A DNA stretch of 64,000 bases from Plumapathes pennacea (lineage: Eukaryota; Cnidaria; Anthozoa; Antipatharia; Myriopathidae). Location of the stretch: the NCBI GenBank assembly GCA_964036295.1, contig OZ038463.1, positions 13,445,274 to 13,509,273 on the forward strand. Direction: 5' to 3'. Below, piece after piece: positions 12,902-24,215 of this stretch. Each line of letters begins with the position of its first letter. Position 1 is the first letter of the stretch. The notes beneath the pieces were generated by a model. That model made no database searches. It saw only the letters and a list, made by a program, of their open reading frames with translations, and had not been told where the DNA came from. The translations under genes were made by a program, and so were the position numbers.

Positions 12902-14650
12902 GAATACTGCCCCTGAGCGAGAAATCTCTCCTCCTGCCGCCGGATCAAACTTTACCGACCATTCCAGTCGGCGTATAGACAGTGAGAGATTCAATTCATG
13001 GATGCTTTTCAGTGTTGACTTATTTGCTGACGGCCGTTCGCCGGAAAACCCTGATCACAGACGACACTGCAGCCGGTTGAGGTTCCACAAAGAAAAAAAA
13101 ATAGTCCCTCCGGCTCAGAATGTACAAGGCCACTTATTCCGACAGAGTGAGATGACAGTTTCTAATCAGACCGTCGACCGTGATTCTTTTGTTTGTTTGT
13201 TTGTTTTTTCTGTCAGACCTGCATGAGTTTGGAAAATTCGCGCGTATTCTGATTTTGGGCAATTACCCTCAAATTGAATTTCGTTTGATGATGCCGGCGG
13301 CGGTTGAGTCAAGCTGGCGGAGCAGCCGACACTGTAGCACTCTATAGTCTGATGATTATATTCTGCTGAGCAATTTTTTCGTCGATTTGCGGCTATTAAT
13401 GGAATCAAGGGCTGCCTTAGGATAGACTGAAATTTTTCTATTAAGTACAATATATAGTTCTTTCTCACCCTAAAAAATCAAGAGAATTGTCTCCTGAGTC
13501 AATTCACTGACAGCGGTGCGATGAAAAGGCACAAAGAAAATCAAGCAAAAAAACTTTATGCACAGCACGTATTTTCAGTGGTGGGGTTATTTGCATGGTC
13601 AGGATAGATTCAGTCAGATGGAAGGGAAGCCGGGAAAAGGTTGCCTCTCTGGGTAAAAATCCTAGTCTAACATAAAACTGGCCGCCGTGGGAATCGGACT
13701 TTGACTTCCTGGGCTAGAACTTCGGCTGTCGGCTCAACCCGGTTAAAAATCACTGATCAGAGACGGAGAGTAAGAAGAAACTTATAGACACACAGAGATA
13801 AAACGTATAAGGGACAGAGACAGAGAAGACGGAATAGAGAAACAAAACGGTGACAGAGCTGGCAGAGGTGCCTGTGTGTAGGTGCACTTCACTGATTCCA
13901 TAGCTCTTGGCCAGCTTGTTTCCATTTATGCTGTACAAACAAAGATTCGGTTAAGCTCTTATATCGTTTACCATTCCTGTCGAGATCCTCTTGTGTAGTG
14001 CTGTGTCCTCTTTGGGGAGTTTTTGCGGGTTCTCATGCACTGAAACACAAGATTACAAGCTCCGCACTTCAACGGCTTCACTTCAATACACGATCAAGCA
14101 AGCTCTTTATTATTAAAAAAATATAACAAACTAAGGCTTTTCTCACCTTCATCTTCAGTGCTCACTTTGCCAGGCGCGGGAATACTAAACCGGGCGCTTT
14201 CAAACAGCACAGTGCCCTAGACGCCCTGTAAAACACCTGTGGACATCCCCTAGTGTCCACAACGGTGTAAAAAAGGAAAAATACAGAGCCAAAGAATTTC
14301 AGTGCACTGTATGGTTATTGCATGATACTATATGTATCGCATGATGTTTATTGCACGATATTAGTATAGTTGTTCTCAGGTTGACATATAGGCAGGTACG
14401 GTGTTTCTTCCGGTGAATCCAGCTGGTCTACTATATCGCGCTTTCGCAGATGATGAGATAAGGCCTACACCAATCCCGGGAAAATGCAACGGAAATCTCC
14501 TGCCATCAATATCATGGGAGAGATCTAAGATTTATAGAATATGCAAAACTCTAAGCCTGCCTGCACAGTGTTGTTGATTTATATACGATAAGCCACAACC
14601 GTAAAATCAATTATTTCACAGTTCATTCATCAAACATGTCGAATACTAGA

Positions 14651-15075
14651 TACAGTGGAACTTCCTTGAGCGACCACTTAGTACCAAACGACCGATTGGT
14701 CACTCAGTCAAATTAATTACTATTAGTGAAACCTCTCGTAAGCGACCACGACCACCTTTGATGCTCGCCGTTTGAGTTTTTCTATTTATGTTTACCTCCA
14801 GTAAGCGACCACTCTATACTACCAGGAGCAATATTCTGAGCAAGGACTGACTTCCTTGCAGAAACCGGACCAAACAATAACACGTGTAATGTGTTGTGCA
14901 ATAGGAAACAAGGTTGATTTCTTAAACTCAAGGTGTTATTCACTCACTAAAACTGCTTTTTTTTTACACTGGATGAGGCTCAAAGCTGGATCTCACTTAG
15001 ACCTCCCATGGTGAGAAATTCCCGCAAGCGACCACCTCCCGTAAGCGACCATCGCTTACGAGAGGTTCCACTGTA
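14651..15075. mobile_element. Tigger/pogo-like non-autonomous DNA transposon
   Basis: Starts tacagtggaacttcc and ends ggttccactgta: TA duplication plus CAGTGGAAC terminal inverted repeat, as in pogo/Tigger elements. Internal motif taagcgaccac recurs several times in both orientations. About 425 bp, no transposase. Confidence 0.75.
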
Positions 15076-15606
15076 GTTGGCGGTCAAATAAAGTACGCTG
15101 GCTAATGACTGGACGAAACACACGTCCATCTTCTATTGTTTTTCTGCCCAGGTTTTGAAAGTGGACTGCATGAAAAACATTATTAAACTGAAACTGAATT
15201 TCGCCTAACAACTGCAGGTCGGGAACATTGATGCGCGGTTACTGCTGTAATTTCATCAGAATTATTCATCCGAGTGCCAAAATTCCCTACACTGTGTGAT
15301 ATATTTGTGGGTGGGAAAATGGCAAGGAAAATTTAATTAAGCCAGTTATGATCCTTTTAATTGACCCTTGAAAAAAGCAATTAAAGTTATTATTAATAAT
15401 TAAATAATATTAATATCAATAATTAAAAGTAACATGAACCCTTTGATACCTGAGGCGTGAAAAAATCTCACATTCTCTGCCGCCCCCATAAGGAGCGCCA
15501 CAAGGACGCCAATCTATCCTCAGCCCTAACTTTAACGCTAACCTTAGATGTAAACCCACGAGAATGTTTTGAAGTGTCGTCTGCCTTTTGCGTCTTGCTA
15601 TTATGT

Positions 15607-15820
15607 CTAGTTAAAGAGCCTCTCTCGATGCTTTCCATTCTGGTGTTGGGAGCTTTGCCAAACTGTGATTTGTGCTTAACAAATTTGTTACAAATTTGTG
15701 CTTACGAAAAAGAACTAGAAACAAAAATAATCGATAGCCGCCATTTTCGTATGATACGAAAATGGCCGCCGACTGATGCTGGGAGCGCAATGCATTAACG
15801 GTGAGTGTCTCTTTAACTAA
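15607..15820. mobile_element. Inverted-repeat element
   Basis: Left end gttaaagagcctctctcg mirrors the right end gagtgtctctttaac. A strong inner palindrome (gccattttcgtatgatacga and complement) lies at 15735-15770. It sits just beyond the 3' end of the GH31 gene. Confidence 0.55.
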
Positions 15821-15874
15821 TTTAAACCATCTTACCCAAACTGACTGAGGATAATCGTATTATACGCGTCCGAT

Positions 15875-18800
15875 TCAGAAAACAATTTCAATGGTGATGT
15901 CATCGGAGTCGTCAAAGATCTTGATGATAGTAGTACGCAGGTATGTATTGTAGTAATACGACCCGATCTTTTCCTGTGCGGCTGTCAGAGCCTCTGCAGC
16001 TTCTTCATTGCTTTGTCCGCTCTTCTGTTTCAGAAACTCTTTCCCTGCTTTCACTTTGCTTGGATTGGTGGTTCCCGGCAGACTCAGGTAAAAGAATGTT
16101 TCCGGTGGTTTGTATTTGTCGTGAAGACGCTTGATACGGATCCGTCGACCGCCTGGCATCCCTAGACAACAACGACAACAACAACAAATCATTTATAGCA
16201 CTTCAGAAAATTACATATACCGTAAATGCGTAAACGCTCTAACAACACCCCCAACCTTCCTGGCGTCTGTGAGCACCACAATTAGTATAGAAACAAAACA
16301 AATGACGCCGTATTAGATGCTCGGTTGTGTGTTTCTGAATCTTACATTTTGTTGTCATCTTATCCTTTTTGAATCCCTTCCTCCCCCCTCCGGGCTTATT
16401 AGAGCATTTACGGTAGGTGTACTAGAACACAAGCAATTGCGTAAGCATTTTTTCCTGGGGGGGAGACTCCCACACAAAAATGACGGGGATGCTCGTTGGG
16501 AATTTTCGTTTTGACCCCTAAAAGGTACTAAAACGGGCGTGGCTCGAGCTTACTTTGACCCCTAAAAGGTACCAATAAAAGCATACCAAGAATTTAAAGT
16601 TTCGATACCTTTAATTGCTATAAAGAGGACATCATGAAGCACTTTATCCCTTGCTGTTTTCAAACAAAAAGAGTTCATTCGACTGACACTCGATCCCTAA
16701 ACGGTACCACGTCACAAAAAAATGTCAGAGTTTGAGTTTGGGGGCATTTTTTCCGCTATACCATAGCACATGAGTCATAATGCTCGCGGCATAAGCGATA
16801 TCAACCGGCTTTCATTCATCATTGCTGGAATTGTAACTAGCAGACAGAGCAAACGCTCAACTCTGTCGATACAAACCTTTGTGGCTGATTTCCGTCAGGC
16901 GGTATTCCTGCAGGGTCTCTGCTTTATTACTCTCGCCATCATCATCTAGATACAGTTTGTAGGAGCTGTCACGGCCAGGGTAGAGGCTGAAGGTAATGGA
17001 ATTCTCTTTTCCCTGGGAGTGGAGTTCACCAATGTACTGCTCCAGCTGCCGCATTGGCACGATGGCACCCTCCCGGATGTAAATAGCACAGTTATCATGA
17101 CCAAGGTCATCCCATGGGGCGTAGAAGTCGAACTCCACTCCACCATTGACGGGGGAATCAAGAGGCTTCATGTCATTCTTGAAATGGTACCATTGGCTTC
17201 CAGCAGGTAGGTACACTGGCCTGTTGGTCTGACCTAAAAAGAAAAAAACAGGCATCTGTTTTCAGCTTTCTGACAATTCCAGTAGTGTAATCATAATTAT
17301 ACAAATCTTTTAAAGTTTGCGTATCTTTCGAAGTTAGGTAAAACTTTGCCAAAAAATACAAGAGACAAACCTTGGTTGACAATGGGCGCCAATAAGATGT
17401 CCTTTCCCAGAAAAAACTGGTCATCTAAACGATTAGCCAGGTAACCTTCATAGCCCCATCCGTGCGCATCGTCTGCAGACGGATCGTTGTGAAACTCTCC
17501 CGGTTTGATCTCGTCCATGAAGAGAGGACGACAGATTGGTTTGCCATTCTGCGTGTTCTCGTACATGGCATCGTAGATGTACTGGATCAGACGGTAGCGA
17601 AGCTCGATGTACTTGCGGCAAAGACTGGGGATGGGTTCATCGTAGCGAAATGGCTCCTGATACGGTTTGTAGTAGTTGTCGTAATGGTTGCGGAACCAAG
17701 GCAGGAATGCACCCATGATGGTCCAACGTACCAGCAGCTCGGGATCGACGATCTGGCCTTGCCATGCTGCACAGAATCCACCAATGTCACATCCAGATAC
17801 TGGCTGAGCAGAAAGACCAATGCCGAGGATCAGAGGAATGTTCATCTGGACGAACTGCCAATTGGAAGTGCTGTCACCGGTCCACAAACCTGCGAAGCGG
17901 TGAACACCCACAAACCCACCTCGAGCGATGATGAAATGGCGCTTCTCGGGGCGGAGTCGTTCTAGGCCTTGGTAAGTAGCTTTACACAAGTTGTAGTTAA
18001 ACAGGCAGCGGATCTTGGCAAATGGCTTCTTGTCGTGATGGGTGCTCTCTTCGGAATACCTGACAGAAGAAGGTTGAAGTTTTAACCACAAGCATTTCTG
18101 AGAAAATTGACAATGCAGGAATTAATAGAATATTGGTGAGTACTGAATATTGAGTACTGTTGTTTTGCTGTATGTTTTACTTGATAATGACAGTAAACGT
18201 AAGATGAATAGATAAAAAAGAAAACACAACTAAATTGTAACGGAAGCGAAAAGATAACAATAAAAGTGACGACTTTTCTATAAAGGCGTCAAAAGACTTG
18301 TGAAGAGATAAAGGCCAAGGGACGATGCACGGGACAAGCAGAATAAAATAGAAGTATATCAGCTTACCTAGTCTCCTCATTGTCGCTGATCATCAAATCC
18401 ATTGGAAATGACAACAACGGGCAATAGGGTTGGTGTACGCTGGCCTTCATTGCAGGGGTCGTCATGTCTTGCCAGACAAAATCCAATCCCCAGTCGAGAA
18501 GGTCTTCGTACTGGCTTCCCCACCACTTCTGTACCTCCAGCCGTCCCAGATCCGGATAGTGTCCCCAGGTGAGGTGTCCCCGTCCATAGTTCACGTTGCC
18601 AATAAAGGGATCGTGGGTACCGTTACCATCTTCTCTGCTGTTGAGGACAAAGACATCCTTCTCTTTTCCGGAATCTAGAGCCTTGTAAGGACTGTACACC
18701 CCGTTTTCATCCTTGTTGCAGCTGATTATAGGTGTGATGTTGGTGCTACACTTGAATCCCAAGCTGTGCAGGGCGTCAAACATCCCTTTGGGGTCGGGAA

Positions 18801-19899
18801 ACTTCTTTTTGCTGTGCGTGAACGTGCGATAATTGTCTTGAAAATCCACATCAACGTGTAGTCCATCAATCGGGATGTTCCACTCTCGATACTTCAGAGC
18901 AGTCTCCATCAGCTTCCACTTGGTGTTATAGTTGGGACCGTAGCCTCCCTGGTGATATCCAAACACGTACTTTGGCTTCAGTCGAGTGCGACCCGTCAGC
19001 TGAGTGAACTCGTTCAGGACTTCGGCCACGTGGTCTCCAGCAAAGAAGTAGTAATCAAGCTCTCCATGCAGCGCACCGAAGTAGTAGTGGTCCTGCAAGC
19101 GTAGGTTGACGAAGGTCTGGGAAGTGTTGTCAAGCAGGATGCCATAAGCGTAGGAAGGGCCGAAGAATGCTCCAGTTGGACTGGGGTTGTGCTCAACCAG
19201 GAACGGAGATGACTGGTACAATGGCGAGTTGGGATTCAGTGGACCCTGGACTTCATCCCCAGGCGTAAGGTCGGGCGCCGTATACCCAAAGTTGTCATAG
19301 TTGAAAAAGGTCATCGCGGCACCGATCATCTCCTGAGTCTCTCCCGTGTACTGGCCGTAAAAGTGGTGCTTGGGAATGCGACGCTTGTCCAACGTGGCTC
19401 CGGCCTTTTCGCCAAAGCCGAAATACTGGGCATTTTTCGGCGCCATTTTGAATTGGGCTACGGCTTCCCCGCCATTTTGGCGTCCAACGTATACCAGGTT
19501 AAAATCCTCCGGGTCAGCATGAATGAGCTGTGTTCCGCGGTACAATGACAAGGCGTACTTCTTTAAATTGACCCGCACCTCGATTCTGTCCGTCTTAATA
19601 CTCAGCACTCCGTTGTCTTCTTGTACTTTAAGCTCAGAGGCTTCGATGCGTTCCACTTCCGTTGCTGGAGAGCGGGTCTTGACGTACGGCGCGTCGGGAT
19701 CAGGGTTGAAACGAACTCGGAACATCGTGTGAGACAGAAAGTAGATGTACACTTTGTGACCACTCTCCAAGCTCAGAGTGAACTTGTCCACCACCCCTTC
19801 TTCCTCTTGTTTCCAGCTCGTGACTTTATCCAGAGAAATCCAGTTCTCTCGCGACTCTGGAGTGAATTCATCTGGAGGGACGTATCGGTAACTAGCCAT
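15875..19899 (-). CDS. Glycoside hydrolase family 31 enzyme, alpha-1,4-glucan lyase-like, complete (954 aa, 4 exons)
   Basis: Exons 18368-19899, 17371-18059, 16877-17233, 15875-16161; splice phases agree and the sum is 955 codons including TGA. The start is MASYRYVPPDEF. No signal peptide or membrane segment is visible, so the protein is probably cytosolic, unlike secreted or lysosomal alpha-glucosidases. GH31 landmarks: FGFGEKAG in the N-terminal beta domain, KYVFGYHQGGYG, HVDVDFQDNYRTFT, CSTNITPIIS, GHYPDLG, WQDMTTPA (Asp478, expected nucleophile), WTGDSTSNW (Asp573, expected second catalytic acid), GCDIGGF, and IREGAIVP in the C-terminal beta domain. The segments around Asp478, STNITPIIS and LPWFRNHY are, in my recall, characteristic of alpha-1,4-glucan lyases, which eliminate 1,5-anhydrofructose from starch or glycogen; common hydrolases have WxDMNE at the nucleophile. 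An unusual GH31 glucosidase or transglucosylase is the alternative. GH31 membership is secure; lyase activity is inferred. Confidence 0.9.
16380..16745 (+). repeat. Interspersed repeat with direct gacccctaaaaggtac units
   Basis: gacccctaaaaggtac occurs twice, with a variant gatccctaaacggtacc later, beside ggagactcccacacaaaaat. It sits in the last intron region between GH31 exons 3 and 4 and encodes nothing evident. Confidence 0.5.
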
Positions 19900-20910
19900 A
19901 TGGACAGATTATGAACCTCTGAAAGGGGTGGAAATATATCAAAACTTCAAATCTCTCTGACTATTCGATCTGTCAACATTTTCACATGTCCGGATTTTTA
20001 TCGGTCATTTACTTTCAATTTCTCTTTCAGACTATTATATAAATAACTTAGCATGTGATGGCTCCGCAACTGAACACAAGATAAGCATCCAACTTTAAAG
20101 GAAATCATGCTGTTGATAGTTTCCATATTAAGAGAATCTCCCATAGTTCCTAGGGGTTTACTCTTTGAGGAAAAACTTGAAAACAAGTTGGAAATTTGCT
20201 TGTGTGGGCGACAGCAAGGCCAATGTGACAAGGAACTATGACGTAAATTTAGTTCTCAGAGCTTTCGCTTCCAGTTTTCGTGCACAGTTTGCACTTCCAA
20301 AAGTGTAATGGGCAGATAAATCATATCTTGAATCACATTAGCATAATCCTATAAGAGCAATGTGAAGAAAACCGTATACGACGGGTTTCTGGAAGTGCTA
20401 CGGGAGGAAATCTTGATTTGGTAAAAAAAAAAGTTAAATTTAAAAGATTTAACTCGTGAATGCGATAGCAATGAACGAGTTATAGCAGTTGACCGGAAAT
20501 TTCATTCGCTTGTTATGGATAGTAAACTTTATTTCTTAACTCCGCTGACCAGTGCACATAGCTTTCCAAGCTGTAAAGCGAACAGAAAACTTTTACTAAA
20601 GGTGTTTTCTGTCGTCACTGGTCTTGTGCCTCTTCTCTTTGGAAAAAAAGGTGTTATTTTCCACAGAATAGAAACTTTAGATGCAAGCAATTCTGTTGTC
20701 GTCGCTTTTCATTGATTGTGAAAGATTTCAGTTCAAATTTGCATACGTTTGTGCGCGTGGTGGAAGTCAATAAAACTTTCAGCCGAAAACCTTCTTGGAA
20801 GGGAACAAAATGCAAGAAATGTGGCAGGATTACATCAAAGATCATACAATGTCGTATTGGCTTGCTATTTGTTTCGTACAAATAAATAAAAAGGTTAATA
20901 AAGGCGCATT
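19900..20910. other. Upstream region of the GH31 gene
   Basis: No coding sequence. It should include the promoter of the GH31 gene and, together with 21626-22059, the spacer it shares with the divergent cupin gene. I see no clear TATA box or known element. Confidence 0.4.
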
Positions 20911-21500
20911 TTGAAATTTCCAGGGGGTCACGAAGAAGCACTTCGGCACTTTTTCGACCGCCGCACAGTAAAGGAACCCAGTACCGAAACTTTGATCCGT
21001 TTGGCCGAATTAGTACTCAGCCTTAATTGCTTCTCTCTTGACGACCAATTTTATAGGCAAATTAATGGTGTAGCCATGGGCACCAAATCTTTTCGTCGGC
21101 TATGTCCAGGAACAAATGTTCCACCAAATTTTCTACTTCCAAAGCCGACGCCGAAATGCGGAATTTTTTTTGCCGAATGCAACTATCCAAACTCTGTCGT
21201 CACCGATGCTCTGGAACGTGTCCACAACATCAGCTGAGAAACTGCCCTGAAGCCGTCCGAATCCAAGTCCGAAAACAGAATCCCACTGACCATCACTTAT
21301 CATACCAACAATCTTCGGGTCAAAGACATAATTCTTAAAAATTTCAAATTACTTCAATCCGATCCTGATACTGCACTATTTTCGAAAAACCACCACTCGT
21401 CTCATTCAAACAAGACAAGAGCCTGCGCAATTCCCTAGTCAAAGGCTCTTTATCCACAGAACTTGAACCTGGCACATTCAAATGCCTTTTAACCGTAGCG
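20911..21500 (+). mobile_element. Broken Penelope-like retroelement (reverse transcriptase fragment)
   Basis: The reading frame around 20990-21100 gives LAELVLSLNCFSLDDQFYRQ and then INGVAMGTK, the RT core of Penelope-like elements. Downstream, in shifted frames, come SVVTDALERVHNIS, LTITYHTNNLRVKDIILKN and LVKGSLSTELEPGTFKC, in the order seen between RT and the GIY-YIG endonuclease of these elements. Frameshifts and stops separate the blocks and neither the N-terminal part nor the endonuclease is seen, so it is a dead, truncated copy. It lies between the GH31 and cupin genes. Confidence 0.75.
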
Positions 21501-21625
21501 TTGGCTAAAATCACAGTACTTGTATGGCTTCAATGCTATATTTTCCAATGCTATATACAGAGGATAAATCTACAGTGTTTTTATATTCACGAGTTGGCTC
21601 ACAGGAGCCTTTAATTGCGATTCGA
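21490..21625 (+). repeat. Dispersed repeat, copy 1 (inverted relative to 63.1-63.26 kb)
   Basis: About 130 bp (landmarks aaccgtagcgttggctaaaa and cacgagttggctcacaggag) are found again in reverse orientation near 63120-63262 with few differences. It directly follows the Penelope-like fragment and may be that element's 3' end. Confidence 0.7.
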
Positions 21626-22059
21626 AAGAACACCCAATACTTGAAAAACACAAGGATCTTTACAATACCTGTTGTCAGGACGTGAAGCATTCGTCTCAAT
21701 AATTGGGCGGCTACGAAAACTGTTGACGCATATAAGCCACCACGATCATGCGCAGTTTGCGTGGCTAAGATTTTCTAGCGGGCCACCCGATGCTGAAACT
21801 TGGCGGGCAGAGTGGAGAACTGTTGCTTTAGTTAGAATGCAATCTTTATATATGGAAACAAAACGGAGCTCAACAGAGAGATTTACTTGAGACACTCGTT
21901 TATACGGCTAGTAAAAAGTATTATTTGCTATTGCGCATGACTGTGAACGTGGCTTATTAAAACTGTGACGTCTCCCAATAGCGATTATCACGCTGGGCTG
22001 CCTGTGTTGTAGCTGATATGCATATCCACTAAGTCGCTCACATGCATCGCGTCGCAAAT

Positions 22060-23394
22060 ATGGCGGACAATTCAATCATGCGTCTGCGTTTCTCTAACAG
22101 TCTGGACTCAATTTGGATAACAAATGTTAGAGAATATCACGTCGACAAATCAACTATGGTTGTCAACATCGCAAGCGAAAACGCCATCATTTCAGGAGTG
22201 TCGCCTCGAACGGTTTTGCGTCCAATGACTTCGACAATTCTAAAAGGTAATTTGTGCATTTATCTATTTATGAACCGTCTGTTGCTTGTCCAAATTCGTG
22301 CTATAACACCATTTTTAGCAGATTAAATTCTCTCCGCAAGAAAACAACTGAAAGGAGAAGCAGCTGGGGTCGGTCGACTACAAACATCATCGAAATATCC
22401 CGGGACAATTTGAAAACTCGTTTGTTAGAAATAACAGGGTTCTTTTGATAAAAAATTACAGTTTATTGATCTCTTTTGTTCGGAATCATTTGAACTGAAA
22501 ATTTGATAAATTTGGAGAAGGGGACATTTTAGACCAGAGGGGGACAATTTAACCTGGACCAGAATGTCCGGCTGGGCATTTTAGCCCGGGCCAAAATGTC
22601 CGGAGGTACATTCTGGCCAGATGGAAAAAACAGCTATTTACACGGTCGGTCGACAGTCGACGGACTGTCAGCAGCGCAATCAACCAACTATCAGTCGACA
22701 GTCGACCGACGGCAGCTAAAGTGCACTCGCTTTGGTCTCAGCTGGTCAGAATTTCAATTCTTCCAAGACACTACTCATTTCAGGACATTTTGAGAGAAGT
22801 AAAGGGCCCTGATTTTGTTGATCTTACAACTTTATCTTTTTTCTTCTCCGCACAGGTATCAACATTCAAAGCGCCCAATCTCTCTTGCTGATCCAAGTTC
22901 CTGAAGCAAATACCAGCATGAGTCACGTGACGTTGGAAGAAGGGTGGTGTCAGCTGACGTCACTGGTGCCTGACTTCCCGCGGGACGTACCGCTGTTCAA
23001 ATCGCCTCAGTTTGAAGTTGGAACATCCACGTTTGACCCAAGAGCGATGCTGGATGCCCAGAAGGCGACCAGTAAGGAACACGCAGCCATCAAGAACTAC
23101 CGAATTAAGGTGAACGTGTGGTTTTGTCCCGCCAAGACTGACTGCGGGATCCATGACCACCACGCTGATCCCGAGATCCTCGAAGTGCACACTCAGATCT
23201 ATGGCACTGGAAGGATGCAGAAATTTCACGAGAAAGAGTACCAGAGTTTGTACGAGGATGTGATCATGAGTCCAGGCTTCACTCACGTGCCTTTCACAGG
23301 CCTCCGGGAAGATGAGCAGTTTTACTACGGCTGGCATCAATATTATGCCGATACTGATTGTATCTGGATGGCAATCGAGTACCATCCGGCCTAG
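22060..23394 (+). CDS. Cupin-like protein, complete (241 aa, 2 exons); candidate sugar dehydratase/isomerase
   Basis: Exons 22060-22246 and 22856-23394 join in phase 1 (G/GT) and total 242 codons including TAG. I chose the ATG at 22060 (A at -3, G at +4) over the in-frame ATG at 22042, which adds six residues in a weak context. The C-terminal half carries a histidine-rich metal-site pattern: GIHDHHADPEILEVH (His162, His164, His165, Glu172, His174), then His206 and WHQYYADTD (His223). This resembles a cupin double-stranded beta helix; the N-terminal half may be a second, degenerate cupin. No signal peptide or transmembrane segment is seen. From memory the conserved block resembles the cupin region of fungal aldos-2-ulose dehydratase (AUDH), which acts on 1,5-anhydrofructose and glucosone, but this protein lacks AUDH's beta-propeller. 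The gene stands head to head with the glucan-lyase-like GH31 gene, 2.2 kb away, which would fit a shared pathway. The gene model is solid; the function is tentative. Confidence 0.85.
22510..22715. repeat. Inverted and direct repeats in the cupin-gene intron
   Basis: ggtcggtcgacagtcgac is mirrored by gtcgacagtcgaccgac 70 bases later. Before it, short direct repeats of ggacattttag/ccaaaatgtccgg type. The remainder of the 609-base intron is unremarkable. Confidence 0.6.
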
Positions 23395-23633
23395 TGTGTC
23401 ACGAACTAGTGGTATCTGGATAAATGCGAGTGTTCTACTGAGGCTTTAGTTTTAGTTATAGCTTGTAATATCACTTCCGTTTCTGTTTGTTATACGCATT
23501 CTATGCAAGTTGTATGTTGCTCGCCTTCTTGCAAGCTCAATCAATCAATCAACAACTTTATTAAGCTATCGGTTTTTTTAGTGGGTAAGTAAGGTCTATA
23601 TTTACCGAGAGTGGCACGTTAAATAGCAGAGCC

Positions 23634-23639
23634 AATAAA
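23634..23639 (+). terminator. Candidate polyadenylation signal of the cupin-like gene
   Basis: A canonical AATAAA lies 240 bases after the stop codon of the cupin-like gene. It is a sequence match only; the cleavage site is not shown. Confidence 0.45.
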
Positions 23640-24078
23640 CTTATAGTCGGGCACATGTGCTCTAGTAATAGGGGATTGCGTTTTGTGTTTGTCTCGTGTC
23701 GCATTGCAATTCCTCTCCATCCAGTCACACAACTCATAACAGTTTTCACTGCCATTTCATTTTACTGCCCATTTCAAACTTTATATGTCAATTTCTAAGT
23801 GAAATTTGCTCCAGATTCCTACTAGTGTCGATTTGATTATTGGTCCGTTTCATAGTCAGACTTGAAATTCCCCACCCCCGTGATTGCGGTCGAATGTCCC
23901 ACCCCAGGAATGGAGCCCGCCTACCTGGGCAAGGGAGAGCGTCAAAAAGCTACAGCAAAGCTTATCCAGCACCTTTTTGCCCATACAAATCCACTCAACA
24001 CTTCTCACCTAAAGAAACTCAGCTCACTTACCAAGCTCTAAATGCTGATTCTCCCAACCATTCAAGAGGAAAATGTAT

Positions 24079-24215
24079 GAATCATGTGAGTAGTATTCAT
24101 AGTTCAATCAGCTGTCATCTAAGCAAAGTAGCAAAAGCCAAGTTCTCCTTACCGTATAATTTCTGGTGAAATTAAAGTTGATCACTCTTGAACGTGAAAG
24201 GGCTAACCTAATGTT
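24079..24215 (-). repeat. Dispersed ~200 bp repeat family, copy C (reverse)
   Basis: Reverse-strand match to copy B: ttcaatcagctg, gccaagttctcct, gtataatttctggtgaaatt and gttgatcactcttgaacgtg. Confidence 0.55.

Larger units (their letters stand above)
10698..15606. other. Intergenic, no gene recognised
   Basis: Spacer upstream of the kinesin start and downstream of the GH31 gene. Apart from the listed transposon-like elements it holds a degenerate inverted block at 12560-12720 (gcaacttgtctcgcaa type) and simple sequence. A short minus frame near 13860-13935 (NGNKLAKSYGISEV) has acceptor-like sequence before it but matches nothing I know. Confidence 0.5.

Noticed and set aside
15457..15798. 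113-codon plus-strand frame
   Set aside because: It overlaps an inverted-repeat element and has no family features.
17462..17965. 167-codon plus-strand frame
   Set aside because: Antisense shadow of GH31 exon 2.
15875..19899. GANAB/GANC (ER or neutral glucosidase) identity for the GH31 gene
   Set aside because: No signal peptide, nucleophile region WQDMTTPA rather than WxDMNE, and length and C-terminus differ.
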